A stretch of 64,000 nucleotides of DNA from NCBI RefSeq assembly GCF_964204645.1, contig NC_134026.1, forward strand, positions 5,518,001 to 5,582,000. Direction: 5' to 3'. The notes beneath the pieces are model-generated. The model ran no database searches, was not told the DNA's origin, and saw nothing but the letters and a program-made list of their open reading frames with translations. The stretch comes from Tubulanus polymorphus (lineage: Eukaryota; Nemertea; Palaeonemertea; Tubulaniformes; Tubulanidae). The position numbers and the translations under genes were made by a program. Numbering within the stretch: the first letter of the stretch is position 1; each line of letters opens with the position of its first letter. Below are positions 1 through 11,353 of this stretch, in pieces.

Positions 1-135
1 GGACCCGGGCCAGGAATGTTCTGTCATTATGCCAATGCTTATTCGCTTCGGTATCGTAACGCACCGTGGGTGGAAGAAATGGAAAGATATTTAGCATTTT
101 TCGTTTCGGATATGACACGAGGTTCCTCCTTGTGA
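1..135 (+). CDS. Possible C-terminal coding exon of an unknown upstream gene (partial)
   Basis: Frame 1 is open from the first base to a TGA at 133-135 and gives 44 residues, including the stretch MFCHYANAYSLRYRNAPWVE. The composition (aromatic and charged residues, no low complexity) looks like protein, and the next 400 bases contain an AATAAA at 514-519 that could end its mRNA. I do not recognise the family. The piece is short and an open frame of this length can occur by chance, so this is only a candidate. The 5' part would lie outside the window. No splice acceptor needs to be assumed inside the visible part. Confidence 0.3.
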   Translation, partial: GPGPGMFCHYANAYSLRYRNAPWVEEMERYLAFFVSDMTRGSSL

Positions 136-2359
136 ACCGGTGAACTTCGGTAAATTACCGGCCATTTTTCCTGTAGGGCCTAGACCGTCGAGTGCGTTCC
201 CGGTGCGTAACCTTACCGGAATAAGATTTCGAAATGACGACGTTGCTAGACAATTGAGAGATCCTTTTAAAGCGTTGATCAAAGTCCGGCGATGACGCCC
301 TGGGCAAAGTTCTATCCGTCGAGAATATTCCCAATACTTTGAATTCCATTTGCACTTCAAAGTATTGACTCAATCGTGATAAAGAGTTATTCATGCTGTA
401 CTGGCTACTACTATTACTAGGCCACCACCAAACGCGTGGCGGCTGACCAGCTTGTATCCGGCTGTTTTCGGTTTTAAAAATGATTTTGAAGAATAAGGTT
501 TTTCGAGAAAAAAAATAAATAGGTTTCATTTTTTATCACCGCGCCCAAAAGTTTGAACGGCAAAAAGGGAAGATGGATTTTTTATTAAAGAGAAAAAAAT
601 CGAATCTATGCGTTATATTTAGTTTGAAAATCTTTCATGCAGGTAGTTCTGGTGAGGCGTACGCTGGAAGAGAATGAACGATTTCGGAATATCGCATGGC
701 CGTAATTTTTTCATATCTGCAGCTCTGCGGCGAGCGTACATATCGCGTTTTGAATATTTTTAACGCCGGTAGCTCGGGTAACTCGGGGAGGAGCGCAGGC
801 AGTCGTAGTCGTGTATACTCAGTTCATTCTACGGTTTTACACATGTATATCAAATAGAAAGTGTGCATGAATGGCTTCGGCTATTCATCGCGAGAGAACA
901 TTGTCCCAGTTTGAACTCCCGGCGAACAAAGCTGTTCTGAGAATTTCGCCATCCCCGTACAGAAGCTACGAATCGACGGTGTGCCCCCGTGATGTCGAAA
1001 AATTCATATATTCTTACTCGAAAAACGGCTCAACGTTTAATTGCTTTTTAAACGTTTAACGTCTCCTTTTCTGTAGGTGATACACGTGTATCATCAGAAC
1101 TACGATCATTGGATCAGAAAGCATGATAATCTATAAAAAAGTGATGAGTGATGGGATTGTATTACAGCTAAAAGCGCTGAGACAATTTGGCCTTGGCCGC
1201 ATTGCCCCAGATCAGGCCCGAGTCAAATATGGCCCTTGCCTTATTAGTGCGCACATTCACACGAAAACCATTCACTCGATACTTAAATGAAATGAGTCAC
1301 TTCTGGAACCTGTAGCTAGAATTTAGCTCGGGCCTGGTCTGAGGTTTTTGGTTGGGCTAAATTTGGCGTGTACGTGTGAACAGTTGTTGCAGGCCAAATT
1401 TGCTTGTGTGATCGCGGATATAGTGGACTCTTCAGAAAGATTAGCCCTGTCCCCTGTGCCCAGCCTTTAATGAAAAACAATGTGAATGTTTAGCATTTTG
1501 TCCTAAATTCTCATCGTGTTATCCGCCCCTTTTTGTCGATTATCCAATAACGATCTCAAACAAGGATATTTTAGAATGATAAAAACATTTAATACGATTG
1601 TCAATGTATTGAATGCTTTTAAGATCGTACAATAAATTTTATTTTTAACGAATATTTTCTATGTCTTTGTCTGACCTGTATTAGAGTTGATTAGCCTATA
1701 GTCATACATTCTACAGACTAATGCGATTGTAATCGACGATTAACGCAGTCCTGTCTGCTCCATACTTAATTCAACGGGTCTCAAAACCAAGCGTTAAATA
1801 TTTACCTGCGCTCACTTAAGGGTATTACCTCGTTTAGCCTCGAGTTTTTAATGTAATCGATTCCCATGACTGTTGATGACACCATGTTTTAGTTTCACTA
1901 AGTTATTTTCATAGTTGTATAAATCAGAGGGAGCTGCTAAACGCTACTGTCGCAATCGAGGATTCCACTTATGGCAAGCGAGGATCCACCAGGTTCGCTA
2001 GTATTTACTCGGTCTTCTGCGTTCAATTTCTTCTACATTTCATTTTTAAGTTGAATGAACTGTTCTCTCGAATAATTCAATTATTAATGAAAAAGTACTG
2101 AGTAGAAACAATGATTAAATGTACATGGTATTTCGTGGGTCCTAAGATAATTTATGGATTCCGGAGCCTAAATATTCAGTTCACAGTTCGTTGATTGTGA
2201 ACTAATTTTGACAACGTAAGATCGAGCGCGAGTCACGCCATCTTGTGTTGCAGTTCCCCATTCAAGTTCATGATTATGAATGTGCGGGAACTATCAAAAA
2301 CTAAAGCAAACATGGATTTAAATGAAGTTGTATTATATTTCTTTCTCATTGCGTTACAG
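136..2359. other. Intergenic or 5' region without an assignable exon
   Basis: I see no confident coding exon here. The stretch at about 640-800 is richer in CpG than its surroundings and could be promoter or 5' UTR sequence. A 62-codon open frame at 871-1059 has no signal-peptide character and no good splice donor in the phase needed for the first Ig exon at 2360. The signal-peptide exon of the MuSK-like gene must be in this stretch or left of the window, and I could not place it. Confidence 0.4.
514..519 (+). terminator. Candidate poly(A) signal of the upstream gene
   Basis: AATAAA in an A-rich stretch, followed about 15 bases later by a T-rich run. It would fit the 3' end of the candidate exon at 1-135. 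Single hexamers are common in AT-rich DNA, so the support is weak. Confidence 0.25.
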
Positions 2360-5300
2360 ATGTAATTGAAAAGGAGCCTACTAACTGTACAGTATTAGTC
2401 GACTCGAAGACCACTCTTAACTGCCAAGTAACGCAAAATAATACTCAGGTCATCTGGCAGAAAGGACTGAAGAATCGACATTATTATGAGTTACCTCGTA
2501 AAGGGCCTAACTTCCGAATGCTTCGTTCCGGTTCGCTACGTTTTCATCGAGTGAGAATGTCCGATCAGGGTTGGTACCGGTGTATAGTTCAGAATTCACA
2601 CGGAGTCAAGCTCGATCAATCGGATTACGTGTTTCTTACCGTTCAAGGTTAGCCGACAAATATTTTTATTTCTTACACATGAAATTATCTATGTCCCCGT
2701 TGTATTATCCCTGCCTTGATTATTGCTTGAATGACTAAAATCTCATCGTCAACAAATCGATTCATTTTATACTAATGCCACATCACCTTTTTGTGTGGTT
2801 ATGCCTTACTCGGTGCTAACACATTTTCAGGAAATGGGAAAATCCTTCTTCAAGTCTGCACTAGTTTCAGATTTGTTCCAAATGCTAGTTCATTTATAGG
2901 TCTTGCTTGTCTGTTCATATCTTAGATCCTTTGGTTGGTTACTGGGCCGACTCGGCCCTGTAAAGCCTAAATCAGGTCGTGTAGTGTCAAACCCGATTGT
3001 CAGATCTTAAGCAGATCGGCAACCAGTCGCCAGTTGCCAATTTTTCAGTGAGACAATATTTGTGGCAAGAGTGTACCGGTACTTCAGATTGTTAAAACTG
3101 ATCGGATCGTAGACCAGTCATAAGCGCAATCGTCACCCGATCAGGCATGTTCTACTACCTATGATGATTGGATCTGAGCTTACTTAAAGACCTTAAGATA
3201 GTAGCCAATGAACAATTATGTACACATCACATCACTAAAGCGGTCGGTTCAAAATGATCGTGGATCTCGGGTGACCCGAGTGTAGCTGAGATCCAACAAA
3301 CGAGTCTTGGTCGAATCGGCTATTTGACCTCGTGATGTGACGAATTTTGCTTAAAAGACCAAATCGCAGATCATCATCAGATCTGATCTTAGTACGACCT
3401 GAGTTAGGCTTTAAAATGATGAGGTCTGAAAACTGATCATCGTTTATCTTGCAGCTGTTGTTGAGATACCTTACGGTCGTGCACCTCAGGATCGACGCGT
3501 TAATTACGGCACTGAAATCGAGATCAAATGTGAAGCAGTCGGTAAACCGATGCCTAATGTTAGCTGGACAAAAAACGGACAAGTTGTAAGTAGTAGTCAG
3601 CACAGAGATATTAATGCATAATCGTATGTAAACAAGATGAAATTAAATTCATTTTCAATCTGAAATCTACCTAGCATCTACGGAGCTACTGGTAGGCCCA
3701 GGAACCAGTTGCATAGTCATGGCTTTTAGAGTTAAGACCAGCTCGGTAATAAAGCCAAGCGAACAACTTTAGGTACAGTAGAGCTTACTTAATACGGATG
3801 ACTAGGGACTGCCCAGATTTCTCAGAATTAAGTAAAATCCGAATTATGAATAATAGTTTACGTGGCTCAAGAGGTTAAATGGACAAGTTTTTTCATCCGA
3901 AATTAAGCAAGTTCTACTGTATATATCTTAAGATTTAGGCCACGTTAGGACTAAAGCAATTGTGCAACTGGTCCCAGAACTGTAATTAATATAGACCTCT
4001 TATCGACATGATTTGAGTTTATCACTCATCACTCATTGTCTGTGTTTCAGATGGCCGAGGAAGAGAATAAATTCATCATCAAAGTAAACGTGACCGAGTC
4101 GGCAGTGTACGGATGTACAGCGGTCAACACGGTCAACGTTAAGGGTAAAACAGTGATACAACGATCAGCGAAAATTACCATTATTAATTCCGGTGAGTCG
4201 ATGAATCAAGCGGTTGTTAATCCTCTTTTGAACGTACTGGTCGTAACTGTGTAAGATTTCAAGTATCTTATAATAGGTCTTACGGGTTTTGGAAAGTTTT
4301 CGAAAATGGGAATTTTTTTCCAGGCCTTCGAAAAGCTATAGAATTTTTTTTTCTCTTTGGCTACTGAAAAAGGTATGCATGATCATAAAAAGGACTCAAA
4401 ATTTTCCTTCTATTTGAAATTTTAGGCTACATGCCCTGACTAAACATCTGGGGCCAGTTGCTCAAAAGTTGGTTAAAGATAACCGGCCGTTTAATACCAA
4501 AGTAACAATGAAATTTCAATTGTCACCATATCAACTATCCACTGGTTAACTCTTGCCAACTTTTGAGCAACCAAGCCTGATAACAAACTTTATGAAAACA
4601 CTTTGTCGATAGTCTAAAATTTCAAGCGTCTGTGATTAGTTCAGTACGCCAGTATGTCTGATCGATCAATTCGAAAAAGTATTTCTATTATTCCTAGGCT
4701 ACTTAACATCGTGTGTCGTAAAAGATGCGAAAACCTATTGTGTTAATGTGCATCACAACACGCCATATGGCGCTAGTGCGTTGTTCGACGTAGGTCCCCC
4801 TCCTCCTCCTTGCGTGTTATATTCTCGAGAATTATATTATCATCGGTCGATTCAATTTAATGTGTTTGTGATTTGTTGATAAAAAGAACCGGTTATCGTC
4901 TGCGACGCAAATCTGTGTGGTCCGGACCATCGACTCACTACTCTTGTTGTTGTTATTATTATGCTGCGTGTAATAATCCATTCGACGAGCTGGTCCTCGT
5001 CGGGTTTTTGTATCTGGGGCGATATGCGAGCCTCAGTCGTGTTTATTCCATTGAATTTCGGCGGCTGGCTTTGTTCGCGGTGGTTGTAAACCGGGCGAAC
5101 GCGCTCCCCGAAACCGGGCTAGGTCAAGTGATATCATTTGTTAAATAATCATGTATAAATTTCGTATCTTTTTGAGAATGTTGCCAACCGTTTGTTATTG
5201 TCGATGTTCGTTTCGGTTGGCGACATATTTCTTCGGAGGAGTGAAATCCTATTAACAAATCTTTTCATGATTCGTTCTCTTTCATGTTCTTCGATTCCCG

Positions 5301-8300
5301 AATGGAAAATGAAAATTCGGTAAGTACACGCGAATGTAATGATAATGGATATTTACGGTCTTTTACTTGAAATATCTCAACAGACTTCACAAATTACAGA
5401 TATAAAACATTGGACAAATAGATAAGATGATAGTATAGTAAACATAAAACAGTCGGCAGAAATCGGTAAAATCCCGAACTAACTTGTTTCCGGCAAAAGG
5501 TTTGCACGTGAAAAATTTTGAAGTCTTTTTCATAAGATAGGGTTTCTAGTCGGACAAAGTCTACAAAGTGCATCCTTTAAAAAAAAAAATGCAGGATAGC
5601 CCTGATTAGCGCTTGCTTTTCAGGTAAAATCCTGAAAGCACTGCCATCACGCAAATATCATCACAGATTTTATCATTGTCTATTGTCTCAGTGCTGTCCT
5701 CTTACTAGAAAATAATTCTAAATTTTTCCTGAAATTTGAGAAATTTGTGAAATTTGATTGACATTTTCCACAATCCATAATCCAAAATCGGGTCAAAATG
5801 ATTAGTTACCGTCCAATTTTCGATTTGTGATATTTATTTTGATAAAACTGCGAGCATTTTAAAAGTACAGGTGTTGTTATTTGAAAATAAAACACGTTAG
5901 ATTCAAACCAGGCTTAAAGAAATATTAATAAAACAATTTTTTTTATGAAGTGTTCCACAAAGATGATGACTCTCAAAAGAGAGAATAAAGAAAATTAGAA
6001 ACGGACTTTGTCAGTGCATGCTGTGAAATCAATAAGACAAATGTGTATAAAGTTTTTAAAGATGTTTCTCAATTTGTACGTATTTTCAGGTATAAAGGTA
6101 TATGTATGTCATATAGCGGAAGTGCTTGTGAGAATGTGCTCGGTACGCGGTCGGTGTTCATCGACAAATCATTTCACGATATGGAACTGATTGAGAAAAC
6201 GGCTTCGAGTTTACGAGACAAACTGACGAAAATCACGAAACGAAATCCGTACTGTAAAAAGACGGCCGAGTCGTTTCTGTGCCACCATCTATTTCCGGAT
6301 TGTGATAATTCGCTCGGTGATGCGAGAGCTGCGCCTGTCTGCAGGTATGTTTCGTTTGATTAAGTTGTTAGAGGATCTGTAGTGCCGGTATTCACTTGAA
6401 GCGCTCGATCACACTTGCGACTGGAAACAAAATAACGGTGGTCTCCAGCATTCGGTGGCCTAGTAGTGATAAGAAGATAAATTCTATGTTACTGATAGCG
6501 TTTCTGGGGAGGATTGTCACAGTTAAAGATTTCTACTGTCAAAAAGAATGGCTTCTATGATACTTATATCATTTATAGGGAGGAATGTCAGGTTTTGAAA
6601 GATTTGTACTGTCAGAAAGAATGGACAAGTCTCCTGAATGATGTGAAGCAAAACAAGCCGCGTGTAGAGTTTCCCGAGTGCGATGACTTACCGATGATGA
6701 AAAACGATAGTTCTCCTTGTTCGGTAGCTGATATATATCAACCGGATCCTGTGCTTTTAACCAGTAAGTTATGACACTTCTCCTTCAGAGACCAACGGAA
6801 CATAGAAGGATTTATGGAAAAACTATTGTCGTAGTACCTAGTGTAATTCCTGTGAGTACTCAGGTTACTCAGGTATTCCTGAGTCGATTCTTAAAAATAG
6901 TATTCTACATTTTCATTTACTGGTACATATATCCTATATCCTCTACAGCCCTCTACAATTTTAGAAATGAGGTCACATTCACAGGAAACACATTTTTAGC
7001 CGCTGACACCCTATGTACAGTATTCTGTTTGATATTGTGGTGACATCTATCGCGCTAGTGTAACACTACAGGGATAGCTTCTGAGTTGTACTGGGACCTA
7101 AATTCTCAGTTCAAATCTCAAAAATTTCTCAATTTTACAAAGTGCTAAAAAAATTCTTTGACCATTGCATCTGGTCAGTTACATCACAAATGTCGGTTTA
7201 TGGTGTAAATAAAGCATTGAGTATGGTTTAGGGCTTTTTAGGACATGGTTTAGAATTTTTGGGAAAAAAGATTTTCAGGCTGGGCTGAAACTTACAATAT
7301 TAGTCCAATTAAGTAAGTGTAATTCTCAAATATGAAGGTAACTGGACCAAAATTTAGCTGTGGGTCTGTAGAGGATATTTTCTGTCAACAGAATGATTAG
7401 ACCTCATTTAAGAGTAACCACAATTAAAGGTCTTCAAGTGCTTTGAGTCTCAGATTTCAGATTATTATTTTCATTTCTTCAGGTGATTGTTATCATGATA
7501 ATGGTAGTTATTACAACGGCACAATAAACGTTACCAAAACGGGTCGCAGGTGTCTGATGTGGTCGCATCAGTGGCTACACACGGCTCATCCGCAGATCTT
7601 CCCGGAATTGATCAACGCGCAGAACTACTGCCGAAATCCTGGCGGCTATCGTTTGCAGCCCTGGTGCTATTACTCTTATACGGAGAAGGAAGATTGTAAC
7701 GTTCCGGAATGCGGTTAGTCTATTAGCCTATTTTTACATTAAAAGAATAATACATGCGTAGTCTCTCTCCTATGCATACATATCTAAATACAAATTTGTT
7801 ACTTCAATTTGCAGGTCTAGTAGACAAGGTCACAGGAAAGGAACCGTCGTTGGACTTATCTACAGTGATTATAATATCGGTCGTGTCGGGTGTAATAATA
7901 TTAGTGATGTGCATAAGCATTATAGCGTTGTACAGGTGTCATTTCAGTAATCAACATACAATACGGTACGACGTCACTCCGGCAGACGACGACGTTGTCG
8001 AACTGAATCTAGCGAATCTACGTCGTAACGTAATCTATCATAAATCATCGTCGATTCCGACGCTTAATCCGAAACTCGACTATCTCGAATATCCGCGTAA
8101 TAACATCGTTTATCTACAGGATATCGGGCAGGGCGCGTACGGACGCGTGTTCAAGGCGTCATGTCCCGGTTTGGTGACCGGACAAGACGCGACGTTGGTC
8201 GCCGTGAAAATGCTCAAAGACGACGCGACCGTCGAAATGCAGAACAATTTCGAACGCGAGGCGTCTTTGATGACCGAGTTTCATCACCCGAATATCGTTC

Positions 8301-8983
8301 GTCTACTCGGCGTTTGTGCAATAGGTAAACCGATGTGTTTGCTGTTCGAATTCATGGTCAAAGGCGATCTGAACGAGTTCCTTCGTTTGTGCGGTCCGGA
8401 TTACGCGATCGCTCACAGTCATGAGTCGTACGGTCAAAACGCCGCGCGGCTAAACCTAACCGAACAATTGAGCATCGGCGCGCAGATCGCGTCAGCGATG
8501 TTGTACCTGTCGAAAAAAGGCTACGTTCACCGCGACCTGGCGACTCGGAACTGTCTCGTCGGCGGCGAGAATATCACGGTGAAAATCTCCGATTTCGGTT
8601 TAACGCGCGCCGTTAATTCGAACGGCGAATGCTACCGAGGAAGCGATCAGGACGCGTTGGCGATACGCTGGATGCCGCTCGAGTCGATACTCTATAACGA
8701 ATTCTCGCATAAATCTGACGTCTGGTCGTTCGGTGTGTTTTTGTGGGAGATATTTTCGTTCGCGCAGCAGCCGTACTTTGAGATCGTCGATCACGAGGAC
8801 GTGATCAATTTCGTCAAGGACGGCAACGTTATGGAGCGGCCGGAAAACACGCCCGAACGCGTTTACGGCTTGATGAAAGAATGCTGGAATTTAAACAGCG
8901 AACATCGGCCGTCGTTTCAAGCGGTTTATCGTTCGCTGCGAGAATTATTCGATCGTTCATATATGAGATCTGAATTGACATGA
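2360..8983 (+). CDS. MUSK: MuSK-like receptor tyrosine kinase (5' incomplete)
   Basis: Exons read from splice sites: 2360-2647 (Ig), 3455-3585 and 4051-4192 (second Ig), 6090-6344 and 6579-6763 (Frizzled cysteine-rich domain), 7483-7713 (kringle, six Cys), 7815-8983 (TM plus kinase). The Frizzled domain has the usual ten cysteines. The TM helix is at about 7857-7934. The kinase has a glycine loop (GQGAYGRV), VAVK lysine, HRDLATRN, DFG and the RTK-type IRWMPLES. MuSK rather than ROR is indicated by at least two Ig domains and by YPRNNI before the kinase, GKPMCLLFEF in the hinge and GDLNEFLR after it. Kringle-containing MuSK is known from fish and frogs and was lost in mammals. It acts at the plasma membrane; in vertebrates it organises the neuromuscular synapse. 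Signal-peptide exon not found. The 4192 to 6090 junction does not match in phase; an alternative acceptor at 6098 would. The entire TM and kinase lie in a single exon. Confidence 0.9.
3774..3921. mobile_element. pogo/Tc1-like MITE, copy 1
   Basis: The element begins TACAGTAGAGCTTACTTAA and ends AAGCAAGTTCTACTGTA, so the ends form inverted repeats flanked by TA. Related copies lie at about 46298-46469 and 51709-51883. It sits in an intron of the MuSK-like gene, between the two second-Ig exons. It has no coding capacity. Confidence 0.65.
4450..4577. mobile_element. Short foldback MITE (GGGCCAGTTGCTC ends)
   Basis: The left end CCAGTTGCTCAAAAGTTGG is matched by the inverted right end CCAACTTTTGAGCAAC, with about 90 bases between. 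It is intronic in the MuSK-like gene. Similar ends occur at 18815-18935 and about 56640-56790. Confidence 0.6.
5159..5319 (+). other. Candidate alternative first exon of the MuSK-like gene
   Basis: An open frame ends at a strong donor (CG|GTAAGTAC after 5319) in phase 2, which is exactly the phase required by the Frizzled exon starting at 6090. It contains ATGs at 5204 and 5267. A CpG-richer stretch lies just upstream (about 4880-5120). No acceptor in phase 1 is visible, so it does not work as an internal exon after 4192. A promoter with a first exon for an Ig-less form is the simplest reading, but it is untested. Confidence 0.25.
6509..6551 (+). pseudogene. Decayed partial duplicate of a Frizzled-domain exon
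   Basis: These 43 bases closely match the first 45 coding bases of the real exon at 6580-6624 (shared blocks such as AAAGATTT, TACTGTCA and AAAGAATGG). Two bases are missing, so the frame is broken, and no AG acceptor precedes the copy. It lies in the intron directly upstream of the intact exon. Confidence 0.6.
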
Positions 8984-9025
8984 AAATAATGTCTACCCGT
9001 ATAATAATGTGACGGCTATTTCTTT

Positions 9026-9274
9026 TTGTCTGGGATAAATTCTTTTGGGATATTTCGCTTTTTATCTTTTGAACGCATACCTCGATTTGGTCTTAATAGG
9101 ACCGGTGGAACTGTGCAGTTTGAATTAACCACAATTTTTACACTGTGCAAAATTGATATGAAAACGATGGCTTATTCTGACTGCACAGTTTTACTGGTCG
9201 TATTAAGACCAATCAGAGAGGTGTGTGTTCAAAAGATTAAGCAAAATATCCGCAAAAAATTTGATCCCAGACAA
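9026..9274. mobile_element. Long hairpin-forming foldback element in the presumed 3' UTR
   Basis: The left arm starts TTGTCTGGGAT and the right arm ends ATCCCAGACAA. The two arms of roughly 100 bases are complementary through blocks such as TTTTGAAC, TTGGTCTTAATA and AACTGTGCAGT. An 87-codon open frame across it is an accident of the repeat. It begins 43 bases after the MuSK-like stop codon. Confidence 0.7.
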
Positions 9275-9724
9275 GTGAATAGACACTAGAAAGGTTCATA
9301 TTCAATGACTTTTTCAATAATCAAATCAAATAGTGGCAAATATCGGTGTCATGTGCGTAAGTGCGGTATTGATGTACTAGAGATAGATATTACAAATACT
9401 GACGTTATTCTTACCAGTTCTTTGATGATGTATTATTATTTACTACTGATGTATTTGGATGATTTTATTTTATCGAATTATTGATATTACGATGAAGAAC
9501 AGCACTGAAAATATACAATTTATCGGAGGTTGTACCTTGTCTTAAACACTGCTGGTGTATGTTCGATATGGAGTTGAAAATGGTCAGTTTTATCGGAGAT
9601 GATTATTATCACTATTATTATAATGACCGGCCTGTCCCCCTGAAGAAAGCAGTATTTCTGCAAGGTGCTGAAAAATGATACATATAGAAATATATATTTG
9701 CGTACAATTGCTCAATATGAAAAT

Positions 9725-9730
9725 AATAAA
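9725..9730 (+). terminator. Candidate poly(A) signal of the MuSK-like gene
   Basis: AATAAA about 740 bases after the stop codon. No earlier canonical hexamer was noticed after the foldback element. Confidence 0.4.
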
Positions 9731-10817
9731 AGTAAAGGCTTCGAAGCTGGTCTTTAGCCTGTAGAAGTTCTAATTTTTAGATGTACAATTTTTATGTGTA
9801 GACCTTCTGTACAAAGTTGATGGGTGTCACTAGCTTCCCTTTTACATATGCTGCCAACTATGAGATATCTTGTACGTGAAGTTCTGCCATTATTGCTGCT
9901 ACAAGTTATTTCAGTTATGTCATAGTATTTTGTCCTCTTTTGCAGAACTTCCACTCGGGCAATCGGAATGACATGTGGTTCCATTGGCTGGCAGTGTACG
10001 CAATTTCTGATTCATTGTCAATGCTCATTGTTTATTTTTCCTAGTATTTTGAGTGACTGGTCGTAAAAACTGGGAAGAATTATCATCGCAGAGCACTTGT
10101 TTTAAAGACTCGAAAAATTTATGTAGAGCAATATGATTTCAAAAGGAATAACCGGTCCTATTTATCAGATACCACTCTAATTGTAGAACATGAATTACCA
10201 TGATTTAATTTTTAGCCTACTTGGCTAAATTCCAGCAGGCCATCGCAGTTCACTTTTCGTCCATCGTCCGTCAGTAGAGATGTCATTTTCGGTCTGTAGC
10301 TTTTAATGTTTAGCTATTTTTTTATTGAAATTCGTGATGGGCATACTTAGGGAAGGAATCTTTGAAATATCGGATGGGTCTTGGATCAGTCATTTGTCTC
10401 AAATCGGCAGCCATCGACTTAGTGTCATCAGTCCTCACTTGTACATGGAAAAAGGTTTTCAAAGGAAATATCCACAGGTTTTAACTTTCTTGATATTTGA
10501 TGATTGTTATCACTGCCATAGGACACGTTTCCTAACATGGAATTGGGGTTATCCAGTGACTGTATTTTTCTAACCACCACGGGGGATTGAAAATTGAATT
10601 CTCTATATTTTGACCTCCCGCTATTTTGGTACCTATGCATAGTTTTTGTCACCACAATCAATTGCAAATTCTTAGCTCATGACATTTTCTATGATTGGGG
10701 AGAGTTCCGAGGACATTGGACTGTGTATATTCGCCAGGGGGTGTTGAATATTGAAATTATCAGATTGTGAAGCATTTCGACAAGTGGCCACGGTGTCCCC
10801 AGATCCCTAGTTTCTTG

Positions 10818-10976
10818 ATTTTTCATTTCATACACGGCTGTTAGCTGGTGTTGATTAGGTACCGTGGAATCACAATTCATTTGCAGCAGAATCACCATTT
10901 TTCATTTCATACACGGCTGTTAGCTGGTGTTGATTAGGTACCGTGGAATCACAATTCATTTGCAGCAGAATCACCA
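10818..10976. repeat. Perfect 79-bp tandem duplication
   Basis: The segment 10818-10896 is repeated without a visible difference at 10897-10975 or 10976. Its content (for example ACACGGCTGTTAGCTGG) is not found elsewhere in the window. Confidence 0.85.
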
Positions 10977-11193
10977 CAAGTTAGTCCTCAGGAAGAGGGT
11001 GTATTTTCTTTTGCTTAAGTACTAGAGGCAGCCTTAATACAGTGTATTAATTTTTATATAGTGATTACAATCTTTATAGCCGAACTGCTAATTTTAATAT
11101 GAAACGGAAAAATGAGAAAATAATAATAGCACATTTTTTTGTCACTGTGGAACGTTTATTTGTATATTATGAAGTATGTATTGTATTATATTA

Positions 11194-11353
<160 letters not shown>

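Noticed and set aside
155-529. 124-codon minus-strand open frame at the left edge
   Set aside because: Low-quality composition, no recognisable motif, and it overlaps the better candidate exon and a poly(A) signal on the other strand.
871-1059. 62-codon frame as the first exon of the MuSK-like gene
   Set aside because: It is not hydrophobic, so not a signal peptide, and has no good phase-1 donor.
2360-8983. ROR family as an alternative identity for the receptor kinase
   Set aside because: ROR also has Ig, Frizzled and kringle, but only one Ig. The kinase here matches MuSK-specific stretches (EYPRNNI, GKPMCLLF, GDLNEFLR) and has an intact HRD, whereas vertebrate RORs have HKD and degenerate DFG regions.
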